This document shows, in pieces, positions 15,897 through 23,463 of a stretch of 23,463 nucleotides of DNA. A program made the translations under genes and the position numbers. The stretch spans positions 1 through 23,463 of the forward strand of contig DMJN01000067.1 in the NCBI GenBank assembly GCA_003451715.1. Reading direction: 5' to 3'. The notes under the pieces are model-generated. The model saw only the letters and a list, made by a program, of their open reading frames with translations. It ran no database searches and had not been told where the DNA came from. Positions within the stretch are counted from its first letter, which is position 1, and each line of letters begins with the position of its first letter. Origin of the DNA: Gammaproteobacteria bacterium (GTDB lineage: Bacteria; Pseudomonadota; Gammaproteobacteria; Pseudomonadales; Pseudohongiellaceae).

Positions 15897-17327
15897 CTAC
15901 TGATAGATGGCAGCATTGGGGAAGAACGCAGTCCAGGCAAACCAGTATGCGATATAGGAATTGGTTTTCTGTAACTGTGTTCCTGCACGCGGGCCAGAGA
16001 TAGCCTCGCCAAATACATTCCACAAATTACCTTCGGTATCCGTCATCACTACTGGCAACTGATTTTGCACCGGAGTAAATTCCAGAGTTGTGTAGTCTTC
16101 CAGTTGGCGATTAAAAACAACACCGAAGTTTTGAGTCGCACTGCCAATCGCCACCACATCCATAGTGCCTACTGTGTCATTGACTACAGTTACATCGCCG
16201 CCAAAATTGCTAATGGAATATACTTTTGAACTGAGCCCGACGTTTATTCCTAACACGCGTTCCTTGCGATGGAGACGCCTGTCATTATTGTTATTGACAT
16301 TAAACAACAATGAATTGTCCGTCTTGTATGATCCATAGGGATACTGGCCATAGGGCCTGCCATAACCTGTATTCGCAGACAACAATGAAGTTTGCGGATA
16401 CATCGCCTGCTAGGTCGCCCAGCTTGTTTCGACTACCTGCAGGCGGTCAGGAACATCCAGACGGCGGGTGGAGTTTATGCCCTGTTCCAGCATCTGAGAC
16501 CACCAGGAAAAGGTTGCCCGGTCATACAGCACCAAATTCGAGTTATAGAGTTTCCCTGAGGTGCCAAAGGTCGGATTTGCAGCTTCCATATCGCCCTTCC
16601 AGAGCATTGCAGAACCGGTAAGTGGGCAGTAGCTCAATGTCACGGGCTCTAGATGACCGTCGATCGTAAACTGCTCGTTAACAACTTCATGCCAATCCAG
16701 CACGGTGTGTGTATAGGCTCAGACGTCGTCACCAATCTTGATACCCACGACAAGGTCGGTCGGAAAGATTGGTTCTGAGGCGAAATCCTGGGTAAAGCTG
16801 GGATTATCGATCGCTGGGATACTGTCCGGCTGTAACACATTGACTATTAAGCTGGGAGGCACCGAGAAACCGGCAATTATCTCTGGAGTATCGGGGCCGT
16901 GTGAGGGATCTGGAGCAGGTCGCGTGCAACTCGGCGCGGGGGGCGGTGCCGGGGCAGCTGCTCCAGCATCGACGAATACAAAGGTGGGAGGGTCGGCGGT
17001 TAATAAATCGAAGTTGGCCCAGTAAGACATACCATCAATATCCAGCGATGGCACGGCGAGAGTAACTCCGTCAAAAGTGCTGGCACCTGTCGTATTGGCA
17101 TCGCTAAGCAACACGCCATTGGTTACCCGTAGCTCAATGGGGCTCGATCCGTCTACCAATGTCAATTCAACCTGGTAATTATCAGTACCTACTGATACCA
17201 CAGGCAGACTAAGGACATTGCCGTTCAGGGAAGCTTGTTGGGCAATCGCGCTTTGCGTTAATAGCAGGGAAATGACTAAATTAATTCCCCACGCAAAGCT
17301 TATTACAAATCCATCTTTCCTACACAT
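15897..17327 (-). pseudogene. DUF3179 domain-containing exported protein, copy broken by two nonsense codons
   Basis: The frame from ATG 17327 (GAGGAG about ten nt upstream) to the stop at 15897 spans 476 positions, matching the intact paralogue. Two stops interrupt it without loss of frame: TGA at 16719-16721 after 'GIKIGDDV', where the paralogue has Arg, and TAG at 16410-16412 after 'TSWAT', where the paralogue has Trp. The rest is recognisable throughout: a signal peptide, the module 'SLNGNVLSLPVVSV', 'HEVVNEQFTIDG', 'LSYCPLTGSAMLWKG', 'SNLVLYDRATFSWWSQ' and 'IAYWFAWTAFFPNAAI'. An Ala/Pro-rich linker near residues 115-130 is absent from the paralogue. Without suppression the product would be about 202 residues and lack the whole DUF3179 domain. 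It is the first gene of the exported-protein cluster, 108 nt after the TRAP permease. Confidence 0.88.
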
Positions 17328-17358
17328 ACGTGCTGCTCCTCAAGCATTGCAGGCCTGT

Positions 17359-17378
17359 TGCCACTGAGAGTTGTGGCA
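17359..17378. repeat. Short inverted repeat in the leader of the DUF3179 cluster
   Basis: TGCCAC (17359-17364) and GTGGCA (17373-17378) are perfect inverted repeats around an 8-base loop, in the 108-base gap between the TRAP permease stop and the first DUF3179 ATG. On the minus strand no T-run follows, so it is not a normal terminator for the permease. It could be a weak regulatory hairpin or a protein-binding site. Confidence 0.3.
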
Positions 17379-17435
17379 TTCCCGCTTATTTTTACCAACA
17401 GACCGTTACTACTCGGAATTGCTTTCAAAGCACAC

Positions 17436-19460
17436 TTAGGGGGTCGTCGAGGATGCCTGTTCGCCTTGATTGGCAGGAGGAGGATGCTTACCTATTACCC
17501 GACGCAGCACGACAGCAATGATTAGCAAGGTCAGTGCCAGGCCCAGCAACAATAGCTGGCTGAATCCAAACAATCCTCCTGCCGGCAGGGCCAGGACCAA
17601 TCCTGAGATGCCTATCAGCAGGCGCACGAGGCTACCGCTGGGACCGGTACCCAAATTACCGATACCAATCAGATAACCCTGCAAGGCAGCAGATACCAGG
17701 GCAACTCCCACCAACGCTGTGCTGAAAGCCTGCAGGTTTTCAAGAGCAGAGCCCTGCAATAACAGGGCTGGATTGAATACGAAGAAAAACGGCACGAAAT
17801 ATATAATGGCACCGAGGCGCATCGCTTCGATGCCGGCACGCATCGGCGACACCTGCGCTACCGAAGCGGCGGCGAATGCCGCAAGCGCTACCGGCGGCGT
17901 GATAAAACTCAACATCCCCCAGTACATGACGAACATATGACTGGCCAGTGGGTCCAGACCGGAATTAGTCAGTGCCGGTACCAGCACAATGGCGAGAAAG
18001 ATATAGGCAGCCGTTACCGTCATGCCTATGCCGAGAATGAAACTGGTCAGGGCACCCATGATCAGCAGTATCACCACGTTGTCGCCCGCCAGGTAAACCA
18101 GGTCATTGGCGATGGTACCGGCAATCCCGGTTACCGCGAGACCTCCGATTATGAGACCAATAGCGGCTAGAATTCCCGCCAGTTCTGCCAGCAATTTACC
18201 CATCTGCGCCACCAGCAGCATGAATTTCTCCAGAGACAGCCGGTGTGAAGTGAACTGGTTGATCACCAGTAACAGCCCGGTGGCGTAGAATGGCGCAACT
18301 GCCTCCCGCTGCAGAACCACCAGCATCCAGATTAGCGCGACAAACACGGCGATGAAATACCAGCCATCCTTGAACACCGCCCCCAGCTTAGGTAGCTCTT
18401 CCTTCGGCAGACCCTTGAGATCCTTGCGTGCGGCATAGGCGTCGATCTGCATAAACAGCCCGAAGAAATACAAAACAGATGGCACGATGGCTGCCACGGC
18501 CACAGTCACATAACTGATATTCAGGAAGCTGGCCATGACAAAGGCAGTGGCTCCCATGACCGGCGGCATGAACACTCCACCGGTGGATGCGCAGGCCTCT
18601 ACTCCGGAGGCATATTCTTTGCTAAACCCGATGCGGCGCATCGCAGGTATGGATAGCGGACCGGTTGTTAACACATTACTGATGGGGCCCCCGCTCATCG
18701 ATCCCATCAAGCCGCTGGAAAATATCGATACCTTAGCCGGTCCCCCGCGCAAGTGACCCAACAGTGCAAAGGAGAGATTGATGAAGAAGGGACCTCCACC
18801 GGTAAACTGCAGCGAGATTCCGAATACCAGAAAACCAAACACCAGCGTCGCAAAAACCTGCATGGGTATGCCGAACAGGCTCTCCGCCCCCATGATGTGA
18901 AATATGGCCGCATCGGTTACAGGAATGCGCAGTGCGGCGATGACATCAGGCAACAGATCGGCAAAGGTTGGGTAGAGGGAGAAAATAGCCACTATAACGA
19001 ACACCGGCCAACCACCGGCGCGACGCCCGGCCTCCATCACGATAATCCAGGTCACCACTGCCAACCACACACCGATCGGTGGTGCCGTGTACTCCCACGC
19101 CTCCAGGACGATGCGCTCGGCATAGAAGGCGAAGTAGGAAAAGATTATGCCGATCACGACCATGATGGCGATGTCATACCAGGGCACATGGTCGGGGCTG
19201 TGCTTGCTACCGGGAAAGGTAATAAACACCATGCTCAACATAACACCTGTTATGAGATACATATAACGGCTGTCAAGCATCACATAACCGACAAAGAAGC
19301 CAAGATTGAAAATCTGGTTGATAGCGAGAACAATCGAACAGGCGGTCATCACCGCCATTGTCATACGCCAATGGTGTGGCAGCTCGCGGTAGCGCAGCTT
19401 TTCTATCCTTCGCTCCGGCTTGAGTACTTCAGTGCTGTTTGAGTCCGATAAATCTGACAT
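17436..19460 (-). CDS. TRAP transporter fused permease (DctQM-type, TAXI system)
   Basis: The 674-residue inner-membrane protein fuses the small four-helix (DctQ) and large twelve-helix (DctM) subunits, as is usual in TAXI-TRAP systems. The large-subunit core signature is intact: 'GPISNVLTTGPLSIPAMRRIGF', followed by 'ACASTGGVFMPPVMGATAF' (about 270-310). A second inverted-repeat core carries 'GIGMTVTAAYIFLAIVL' and 'SFITPPVALAAFAAASVA'. A soluble N-terminal tail of about 30 residues and a short Pro/Gln-rich C-terminus flank the membrane part. It would use the sodium gradient to import the organic anion delivered by the binding protein encoded 11 nt upstream. No strong Shine-Dalgarno is seen before the ATG, which suggests coupling to the upstream gene. 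Substrate is not determined by sequence. Confidence 0.95.
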   Translation of the reverse strand: MSDLSDSNSTEVLKPERRIEKLRYRELPHHWRMTMAVMTACSIVLAINQIFNLGFFVGYVMLDSRYMYLITGVMLSMVFITFPGSKHSPDHVPWYDIAIMVVIGIIFSYFAFYAERIVLEAWEYTAPPIGVWLAVVTWIIVMEAGRRAGGWPVFVIVAIFSLYPTFADLLPDVIAALRIPVTDAAIFHIMGAESLFGIPMQVFATLVFGFLVFGISLQFTGGGPFFINLSFALLGHLRGGPAKVSIFSSGLMGSMSGGPISNVLTTGPLSIPAMRRIGFSKEYASGVEACASTGGVFMPPVMGATAFVMASFLNISYVTVAVAAIVPSVLYFFGLFMQIDAYAARKDLKGLPKEELPKLGAVFKDGWYFIAVFVALIWMLVVLQREAVAPFYATGLLLVINQFTSHRLSLEKFMLLVAQMGKLLAELAGILAAIGLIIGGLAVTGIAGTIANDLVYLAGDNVVILLIMGALTSFILGIGMTVTAAYIFLAIVLVPALTNSGLDPLASHMFVMYWGMLSFITPPVALAAFAAASVAQVSPMRAGIEAMRLGAIIYFVPFFFVFNPALLLQGSALENLQAFSTALVGVALVSAALQGYLIGIGNLGTGPSGSLVRLLIGISGLVLALPAGGLFGFSQLLLLGLALTLLIIAVVLRRVIGKHPPPANQGEQASSTTP

Positions 19461-19471
19461 AGGGATTGGTT

Positions 19472-20680
19472 CTACAAACCTTCCCCGAGAGTGATCAGCC
19501 CAGCTTCCGCCAGCGCCTGTTCCCGGGCAACCAACCAGGCTTGTTCAAACTCCGTATAGCCTTCAGGCGCAGTGGGTAGAAATAATCCCCAGGCCTGTTG
19601 CAACACCGACTGTCTCTGCAGATTTTTCTGATGTTGAGCTTCTGCCGCATCGGTCCAGACACCAATCTCTCGATAGTACCTGATAGCACCGGGATGAAAG
19701 GGAATAAACGCCTGATCGAATTTCTGTCTATCCATGCGCCATCCAGTAGCGCCAGGTGCATTATTTTTATACTCGTCGAAGTGCCGATGCATGACCTTGA
19801 CAATGCTATAGGCCAATGTCTCATCCGATGTCTCCAATCCAACCAGCAGAGGATAGGCGGAGGAGAATACTTCGATGCCTTCGGGAGGAATTGTCGGGCC
19901 CTCCAGGGCGATGTGGGGAACATACCAGGGCAAGCGTGCACGCACGCGGGCCACCGCTTCGGCATCGGCATGGGGCAGTTCGGGAAATGTCAGGCCTCGA
20001 GGCGACGCTTCCAGGCGTAGAAAAGGTGGTGAATTGCAGGCTCCACCCACTACATCGGCCCGGTTGTTCAGAACTGCCTCGGCGGAGGCATTGTAGCCAC
20101 CCACTTCCACCGCCGTCACATCATCCCAGCCCAGATTGGCGTAAGAAAGTAGCGCTGCCATGGCGTTGTTCAGGGAAGGAGACCCCTGGATGAAGGTAAC
20201 CCGCTTGCCTTTAATATCGGCTACTGAGTTGATGTTGGCGTCCGTGGCGGTGACCAGTGTATAGGAACAACTATCGGAATAATTGGACATCAGTGCCCGA
20301 ATCGGCTGGGGCCCCCAGATCTTCGAGGCAAAGTTAAGCACGCCCTCCTGGGCATACACCGCCTCGGAGCCACCGGCGGAGAAATGCACGCGATTGGCAC
20401 GTAGGGTAGCCAGACGCGATACGTCATTGCGCCCCGGAATCACCCGCAGGTTGGTCTGGTACTGGCGCTGCAGGATATTGCCGATGGCGACCGCCTGACT
20501 ATAGCCCCCGGTACCTGTGCCATAGGCGGACCAGGCGATGGTCTTGGGAAATTCGATGCCATCGGCAGCGCAGACAGCATTAGCCAATAAAAAGCTAGAT
20601 AACGCCGCAAACAAGGAGTGCTTGGAATGTCTAATAAATGAAGAAAGAAGAGTAGTTATTAACTGCGGCATGTACATCAC
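19472..20680 (-). CDS. TAXI family TRAP transporter solute-binding protein
   Basis: The product is a periplasmic binding protein of up to 402 residues, longer than the usual 320-350. A signal peptide ends near 'NAVCAADG' (about 39-41). TAXI features follow: 'GTGTGGYSQAVAIGNIL' near the mature start, 'VSRLATLRANRVHFSAGGSEA', 'DIKGKRVTFIQGSPSLNNAM' and 'VGGYNASAEAVLNNRADVVGGA'. Members bind small organic acids such as glutamate or 2-oxoglutarate and hand them to the fused permease. Three start codons lie close together (GTG 20680, ATG 20677, ATG 20671), without a clear ribosome site to choose among them. The gene is the first of the transporter pair. A strong terminator from the upstream transcription unit lies about 70 nt before it, so it probably has its own promoter in 20681-20748. 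Confidence 0.93.
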   Translation of the reverse strand: MMYMPQLITTLLSSFIRHSKHSLFAALSSFLLANAVCAADGIEFPKTIAWSAYGTGTGGYSQAVAIGNILQRQYQTNLRVIPGRNDVSRLATLRANRVHFSAGGSEAVYAQEGVLNFASKIWGPQPIRALMSNYSDSCSYTLVTATDANINSVADIKGKRVTFIQGSPSLNNAMAALLSYANLGWDDVTAVEVGGYNASAEAVLNNRADVVGGACNSPPFLRLEASPRGLTFPELPHADAEAVARVRARLPWYVPHIALEGPTIPPEGIEVFSSAYPLLVGLETSDETLAYSIVKVMHRHFDEYKNNAPGATGWRMDRQKFDQAFIPFHPGAIRYYREIGVWTDAAEAQHQKNLQRQSVLQQAWGLFLPTAPEGYTEFEQAWLVAREQALAEAGLITLGEGL

Positions 20681-20748
20681 TCTGGCTTATAATTCTGCGG
20701 CAAGCATAGCGCAGCTGTCGGGGCATTGGAAAGTTTAACTCTACCCCT

Positions 20749-20786
20749 AAAAAAGGCACTGTAGCGGGATCGCTGCAGTGCCTTAT
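20749..20786 (-). terminator. Strong rho-independent terminator after the cytochrome/monooxygenase unit
   Basis: A 12-bp stem (20755-20766 with 20771-20782, one T-G wobble) closes a GGAT loop. Reading leftward it is followed by six T residues (complement of 20749-20754). It sits about 24 nt after the stop at 20806, as expected for the end of the two-gene unit 23252-20806. An imperfect T-rich stretch on the other side could allow weak plus-strand termination. Confidence 0.85.
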
Positions 20787-20805
20787 TTCATGCAATTGGT
20801 GTTGC

Positions 20806-21786
20806 TTAGCGCGTTACGGTCACATTCACGTTCTGGTAGGAGAACATCGAACCGTCGCTGGCTATGCCACGCAGTACATATTCGCCGGGTTGATCGAAGG
20901 TGACCTCGGCCGTCCAGCGGTTGCCTTCTGGTACTTCCGGAATACCATAGGGTGGTGACCAGGGTGAATTCGCCCAGGCGCGGGTATCCATATAGGTCTT
21001 GAACTGCTCGGGTTGAAAAGTCGCGTTACTGGCCGGCCCCCGATAGACAGTCCAGGAAAAGCGTAAGCCTGGCCCGCTCATGACGACAATCGAAGACGGT
21101 GGCCGATAGATTTGATCGGACCTGGAACCCGGGCCGGGTCGGCGTTCCGGCAGGTTGTCCGGATCGCTAGCCTGCACCGCCAGGTTCAGCGGCTCGCCGA
21201 CTCTGACAGTTCTAAAGTTTTCACCTTCTACCCGAAGGTCGGGAGGAATATTGGTGCGTAATCGGTCATCGAGGCTACCGAAGGCACCACCGACTTCCGT
21301 CGAAATTACCTGGGGATCGATTCGATAGTCCGGCTTCAGCGAACCATGAGCACGAGCCACATGATTCCTGGTTTTCAATGTCCAGACTATTTCATCCGTG
21401 CCGAAATCTGCCGGCACATCAATAGTAAACAGGAAGGGATTACGCCGTGGGTAGAAATGGGTTGGCTGACCCTGATCGGCATTGGAAAAATCATAGCCCT
21501 CTATGGACTGATCATCCAACTCGCCTTCCCCAACTATTGAGAAGTAGTTTTCGGGGCCTATCGCTATATCGAATTCTTCTTTCCAATTCGAATTCATGTA
21601 ACCGAAGAACAACTTGAAGCTGCCATCATCATTCGGCCACCAGCCTTCGTAGGCTGGTGAGGCGATCTCGCCGGTCAACTGCATCAAGCGGCCCTGAGCA
21701 ACGGCAGCCTGATTTGCGAAAACCAGCGTCAGCAACATTGCCAGCGCGATTTCTAGATTTGTTTTTAATCTATTGCAGTGCCTCAT
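20806..21786 (-). CDS. Secreted protein of unknown function with C-terminal Ig/PKD-like domain
   Basis: The ATG at 21786 lies 2 nt after the upstream stop and starts a protein of 326 residues. A longer frame to 21846 would overlap that gene and hide the signal peptide, so it was not used. The signal peptide ends near 'NQAAVAQG' (about 24-32). The mature protein begins with 'LTGEIASPAYEGWWPNDDGSF' and 'LFFGYMNSNWKEEFDI' and carries 'FYPRRNPFLFTIDVPADFG' in the middle. The last 90 residues contain 'WTAEVTFDQPGEYVLRGIASDG', typical of Ig-like or PKD domains. No catalytic motif is recognised. Tight coupling with the cytochrome/copper-monooxygenase-like gene suggests a partner or accessory role in the same periplasmic process; that is inference. 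Confidence 0.85.
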   Translation of the reverse strand: MRHCNRLKTNLEIALAMLLTLVFANQAAVAQGRLMQLTGEIASPAYEGWWPNDDGSFKLFFGYMNSNWKEEFDIAIGPENYFSIVGEGELDDQSIEGYDFSNADQGQPTHFYPRRNPFLFTIDVPADFGTDEIVWTLKTRNHVARAHGSLKPDYRIDPQVISTEVGGAFGSLDDRLRTNIPPDLRVEGENFRTVRVGEPLNLAVQASDPDNLPERRPGPGSRSDQIYRPPSSIVVMSGPGLRFSWTVYRGPASNATFQPEQFKTYMDTRAWANSPWSPPYGIPEVPEGNRWTAEVTFDQPGEYVLRGIASDGSMFSYQNVNVTVTR

Positions 21787-21788
21787 GG

Positions 21789-23252
21789 TCAATCGTTTCC
21801 TTGTGCAACCGACTGTTCCGGAGCAGGCGCCCAACACAGCGGACATCCGACGTCGTAGTCGTTGCGATCTTTCATATTGGCTCTACGCATCGCCATCTCA
21901 GCCTGGAACTGTTCTTCAGTCAGACTCACCGAGTAACCGAGATCGATGAACATATTGGATACCGAGCGACGACCTCCTCCTGCCCAGTTTCTTGGATCGG
22001 CAAGATTAGGATTGGCTGTGGTGGTATCCATATACGCGGTTGTGTGCAATATGGTGCCCTTAGGAAGCAGCGGCGCCTTGTCATCCTTGTACATATATTG
22101 CTTCACCCAGTTGTGGTCATAACCGACACAGTTCAGGGTGAAATTATTGTGGCCCCAGATCGCCTCGAGACACATACGCACGCCCGGTGCGTGCAGGTGA
22201 GGTTCGAAAGCCATAACCTTGGTGTGTTGCTGCAACACCACATAATTATGAATTTCCTGACCCGCCTTGTTGGGAACAATATCCACATCGACGCCATTAC
22301 CGGTTCGAGGACCCCGGCGTATATAGGCGGGTTCATAACCGACAGGGAAGAAAGTAATGCCGAACTCGAGGTGACCGGTGGTCTCACGGCCGTTTGAGTG
22401 CATGTGGGCAGCCCCCAGATGCAGTGCTGAATTGGCTTGCAGCAGTCGGCCAGCCTTTTCTGAAAAAACATCCGCGTTGCGGCCTACTTCGTGAATCGGC
22501 CAACTCACTCGAGAATCCGGCTCCACGTAGGTGCCGTCAGTGCTGAGTACGCCGCTGCTATAGGTCATATGGTGGAAAATGTAGCGGCCACCCACGGTGT
22601 TGCTACCCAAATCAGCAGGTACATCATTGAACTCCCGCACTTCGATGGACTTCACATACCGATCCTCGGTCAGTCCGGTCGGAACCAGGCCAATATCACC
22701 CCACCAGTCAGGACCGATGGCAGGACGTGTTACATCAGGGCCAGTTAAGATCAGGTCTGGCTCGCCCACTGTCCATGCATCGCTGTCATTGAAAACCAAA
22801 GGGGCTGGCTCATTGTCAGGATTGCCGCGCTGTGCACCGTTCTGAGCCCAGGCCTGGATCATCGCCAGGTCCCTGTCAGACAGGGAATAGTCACTCTCGA
22901 AGCCATCGATACCGATGTCTTTCTCGACATACCAGGGAGGCATGGCGCCCATACGGTCACGAATAGCCGTGCGATACATGATCACCGGTGCCCATGGCCG
23001 AACTTCCTCGTAAGACATGAAAGACATGGGAGCACCACCACCGGGTCGGTGGCACTGGATGCAGCTACGCTGCAAGATCGGCGCGATATGGTCCGCATAA
23101 GTCACATCGGTCGGCTGAATGTCCCAGTTCGCCACATCGTAGTAATGGGGCTGGTGATTGGCCACGCTGGCATCGTGTGCCTGGGCGAATACTACGACCG
23201 GAGCGAACAGAACAGGGAGAAATAGAAAGGCGAGAAAGTTTCTGGCTCTCAT
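21789..23252 (-). CDS. Exported c-type cytochrome fused to a copper type II (PHM/DBM-like) monooxygenase domain
   Basis: The ATG at 23252 with AGGA upstream gives 487 residues and a signal peptide (about 1-24, ending 'VFAQA'); a TTG nine codons earlier is less likely. One c-type haem site is present: C64-IQ-C67-H68, with 'GAMPPW' (M104) as a candidate axial methionine. The C-terminal two thirds resemble the ascorbate-dependent copper monooxygenases: H227-H228-M229 in 'YIFHHMTYSS' matches the CuH 'HHM' motif, 'HLGAAHMHSNG' (278-288) offers more histidines, and H352-L-H354 in 'EPHLHAPG' matches the CuM HxH motif. A C470-PL-C473 pair near the end may be a disulfide or extra metal site. In animals such enzymes hydroxylate glycine-extended peptides or dopamine. 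Here the haem domain could pass electrons to copper. The substrate is unknown. Confidence 0.85.
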   Translation of the reverse strand: MRARNFLAFLFLPVLFAPVVVFAQAHDASVANHQPHYYDVANWDIQPTDVTYADHIAPILQRSCIQCHRPGGGAPMSFMSYEEVRPWAPVIMYRTAIRDRMGAMPPWYVEKDIGIDGFESDYSLSDRDLAMIQAWAQNGAQRGNPDNEPAPLVFNDSDAWTVGEPDLILTGPDVTRPAIGPDWWGDIGLVPTGLTEDRYVKSIEVREFNDVPADLGSNTVGGRYIFHHMTYSSGVLSTDGTYVEPDSRVSWPIHEVGRNADVFSEKAGRLLQANSALHLGAAHMHSNGRETTGHLEFGITFFPVGYEPAYIRRGPRTGNGVDVDIVPNKAGQEIHNYVVLQQHTKVMAFEPHLHAPGVRMCLEAIWGHNNFTLNCVGYDHNWVKQYMYKDDKAPLLPKGTILHTTAYMDTTTANPNLADPRNWAGGGRRSVSNMFIDLGYSVSLTEEQFQAEMAMRRANMKDRNDYDVGCPLCWAPAPEQSVAQGND

Positions 23253-23289
23253 TGCAGGGATCCTCGTTAGTCTTCTCAAGTTGCAAACT

Positions 23290-23318
23290 TATTATTACAC
23301 CAGTCTAAATGAATACAA
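23290..23318 (-). promoter_or_regulatory. Candidate sigma-70-like promoter for the cytochrome/monooxygenase unit
   Basis: On the minus strand TTGTAT (complement of 23313-23318) is followed after 16 nt by AATAAT, preceded by TGT as in an extended -10 element. It lies about 40-65 nt upstream of the ATG at 23252. The match is imperfect and is offered only because it has the right spacing and position. Confidence 0.28.
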
Positions 23319-23463
23319 CGAGTTACGATGTCACTGGTAACACCTTGCGTTCATTTCAGCTGGATTTTTTCTGGACTCAGGATAAAGTGACTGATTCAAA
23401 TTGTCCACCAGTTTGGGCTGCTTAGAGCCGTTTCCAGAACCCGCTGAAAGCCACCGCAAAGCT

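Noticed and set aside
15865..16018. Upstream extension of the intact DUF3179 frame to 16018
   Set aside because: It overlaps the end of the first DUF3179 copy in another frame and would place 51 residues before the signal peptide; ATG 15865 has a ribosome site.
16719..16721. Selenocysteine at the TGA of the broken DUF3179 copy
   Set aside because: The intact paralogue has Arg at this site, a second stop (TAG) follows downstream, and no SECIS-like hairpin was recognised just after the TGA.
7607..17327. Amber recoding or suppression as the explanation for three in-frame TAG codons
   Set aside because: TAG is used as the ordinary stop of intact genes here (1981-1983, 4307-4309, 11812-11814, 19472-19474), and one of the four nonsense codons is TGA. 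No suppressor tRNA is visible in the window, so point-mutation decay is simpler.
18753..19442. 229-codon plus-strand open frame
   Set aside because: It lies wholly antisense to the TRAP permease, is rich in His and Gly as expected of a shadow frame, and has no ribosome site or family resemblance.
21657..22397. 246-codon plus-strand open frame
   Set aside because: It is antisense to the haem-copper protein and the following gene, spans their junction, and shows no family features.
1..23463. CRISPR arrays, tRNA or rRNA genes, transposases and integrases
   Set aside because: No regularly spaced repeats, cloverleaf-like segments, rRNA stretches or transposase/integrase-type proteins were seen on either strand.

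Overview
The window looks like chromosomal DNA of a gammaproteobacterium, probably a marine or otherwise aquatic heterotroph. The basis is gene content: a TAXI-type TRAP transporter, a PA3496-like small acidic protein, many exported proteins of unknown function, and an exported oxidation and catabolism repertoire. This is inference from families; no rRNA or other taxonomic marker is present. No phage, insertion sequence, tRNA or CRISPR array was seen. No gene-free stretch exceeds about 300 bases.

Layout. (1) 50-868 (-): conserved hypothetical protein with a resemblance to the HolD/psi protein. (2) 1000-3756 (+): a zinc-free quinone oxidoreductase and an acyl-CoA synthetase, 9 nt apart, followed by a probable terminator. 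(3) 3945-4151 (+): a small acidic PA3496-like protein. (4) 4307-11174 (-): seven tightly packed genes, read right to left: secreted protein of unknown function, rhodanese, Tat-exported double VOC protein, aldo/keto reductase (broken by an amber codon), exported nuclease-like protein lacking catalytic residues, fumarylacetoacetate-hydrolase-family enzyme, SLC13 permease. (5) 11430-11735 (+): small membrane protein. (6) 11812-17327 (-): two tandem DUF3179 genes (one broken twice), a beta-barrel gene (one amber), a TlpA-like thioredoxin (one frameshift) and a PAL-like beta-propeller; nearly every product carries a signal peptide. (7) 17436-20680 (-): TAXI binding protein and fused TRAP permease. 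(8) 20806-23252 (-): a c-type cytochrome/copper-monooxygenase-like protein and a secreted partner, closed by a strong terminator.

How they may work together: regions 6 and 8 encode periplasmic or outer-membrane proteins that include a PHM-like copper protein and a PAL-like propeller, the two halves of peptidylglycine alpha-amidating monooxygenase in animals. Region 4 resembles a catabolic operon with uptake, ring- or keto-acid-processing enzymes and exported accessory proteins. Region 7 would import an organic anion.

The most striking global property is that four genes in about 10 kb carry five inactivating lesions: four in-frame nonsense codons, each explainable by a C:G to T:A transition, and one single-base frameshift. 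Neighbouring genes are intact. This points to recent, ongoing gene loss, or less likely to sequence error.
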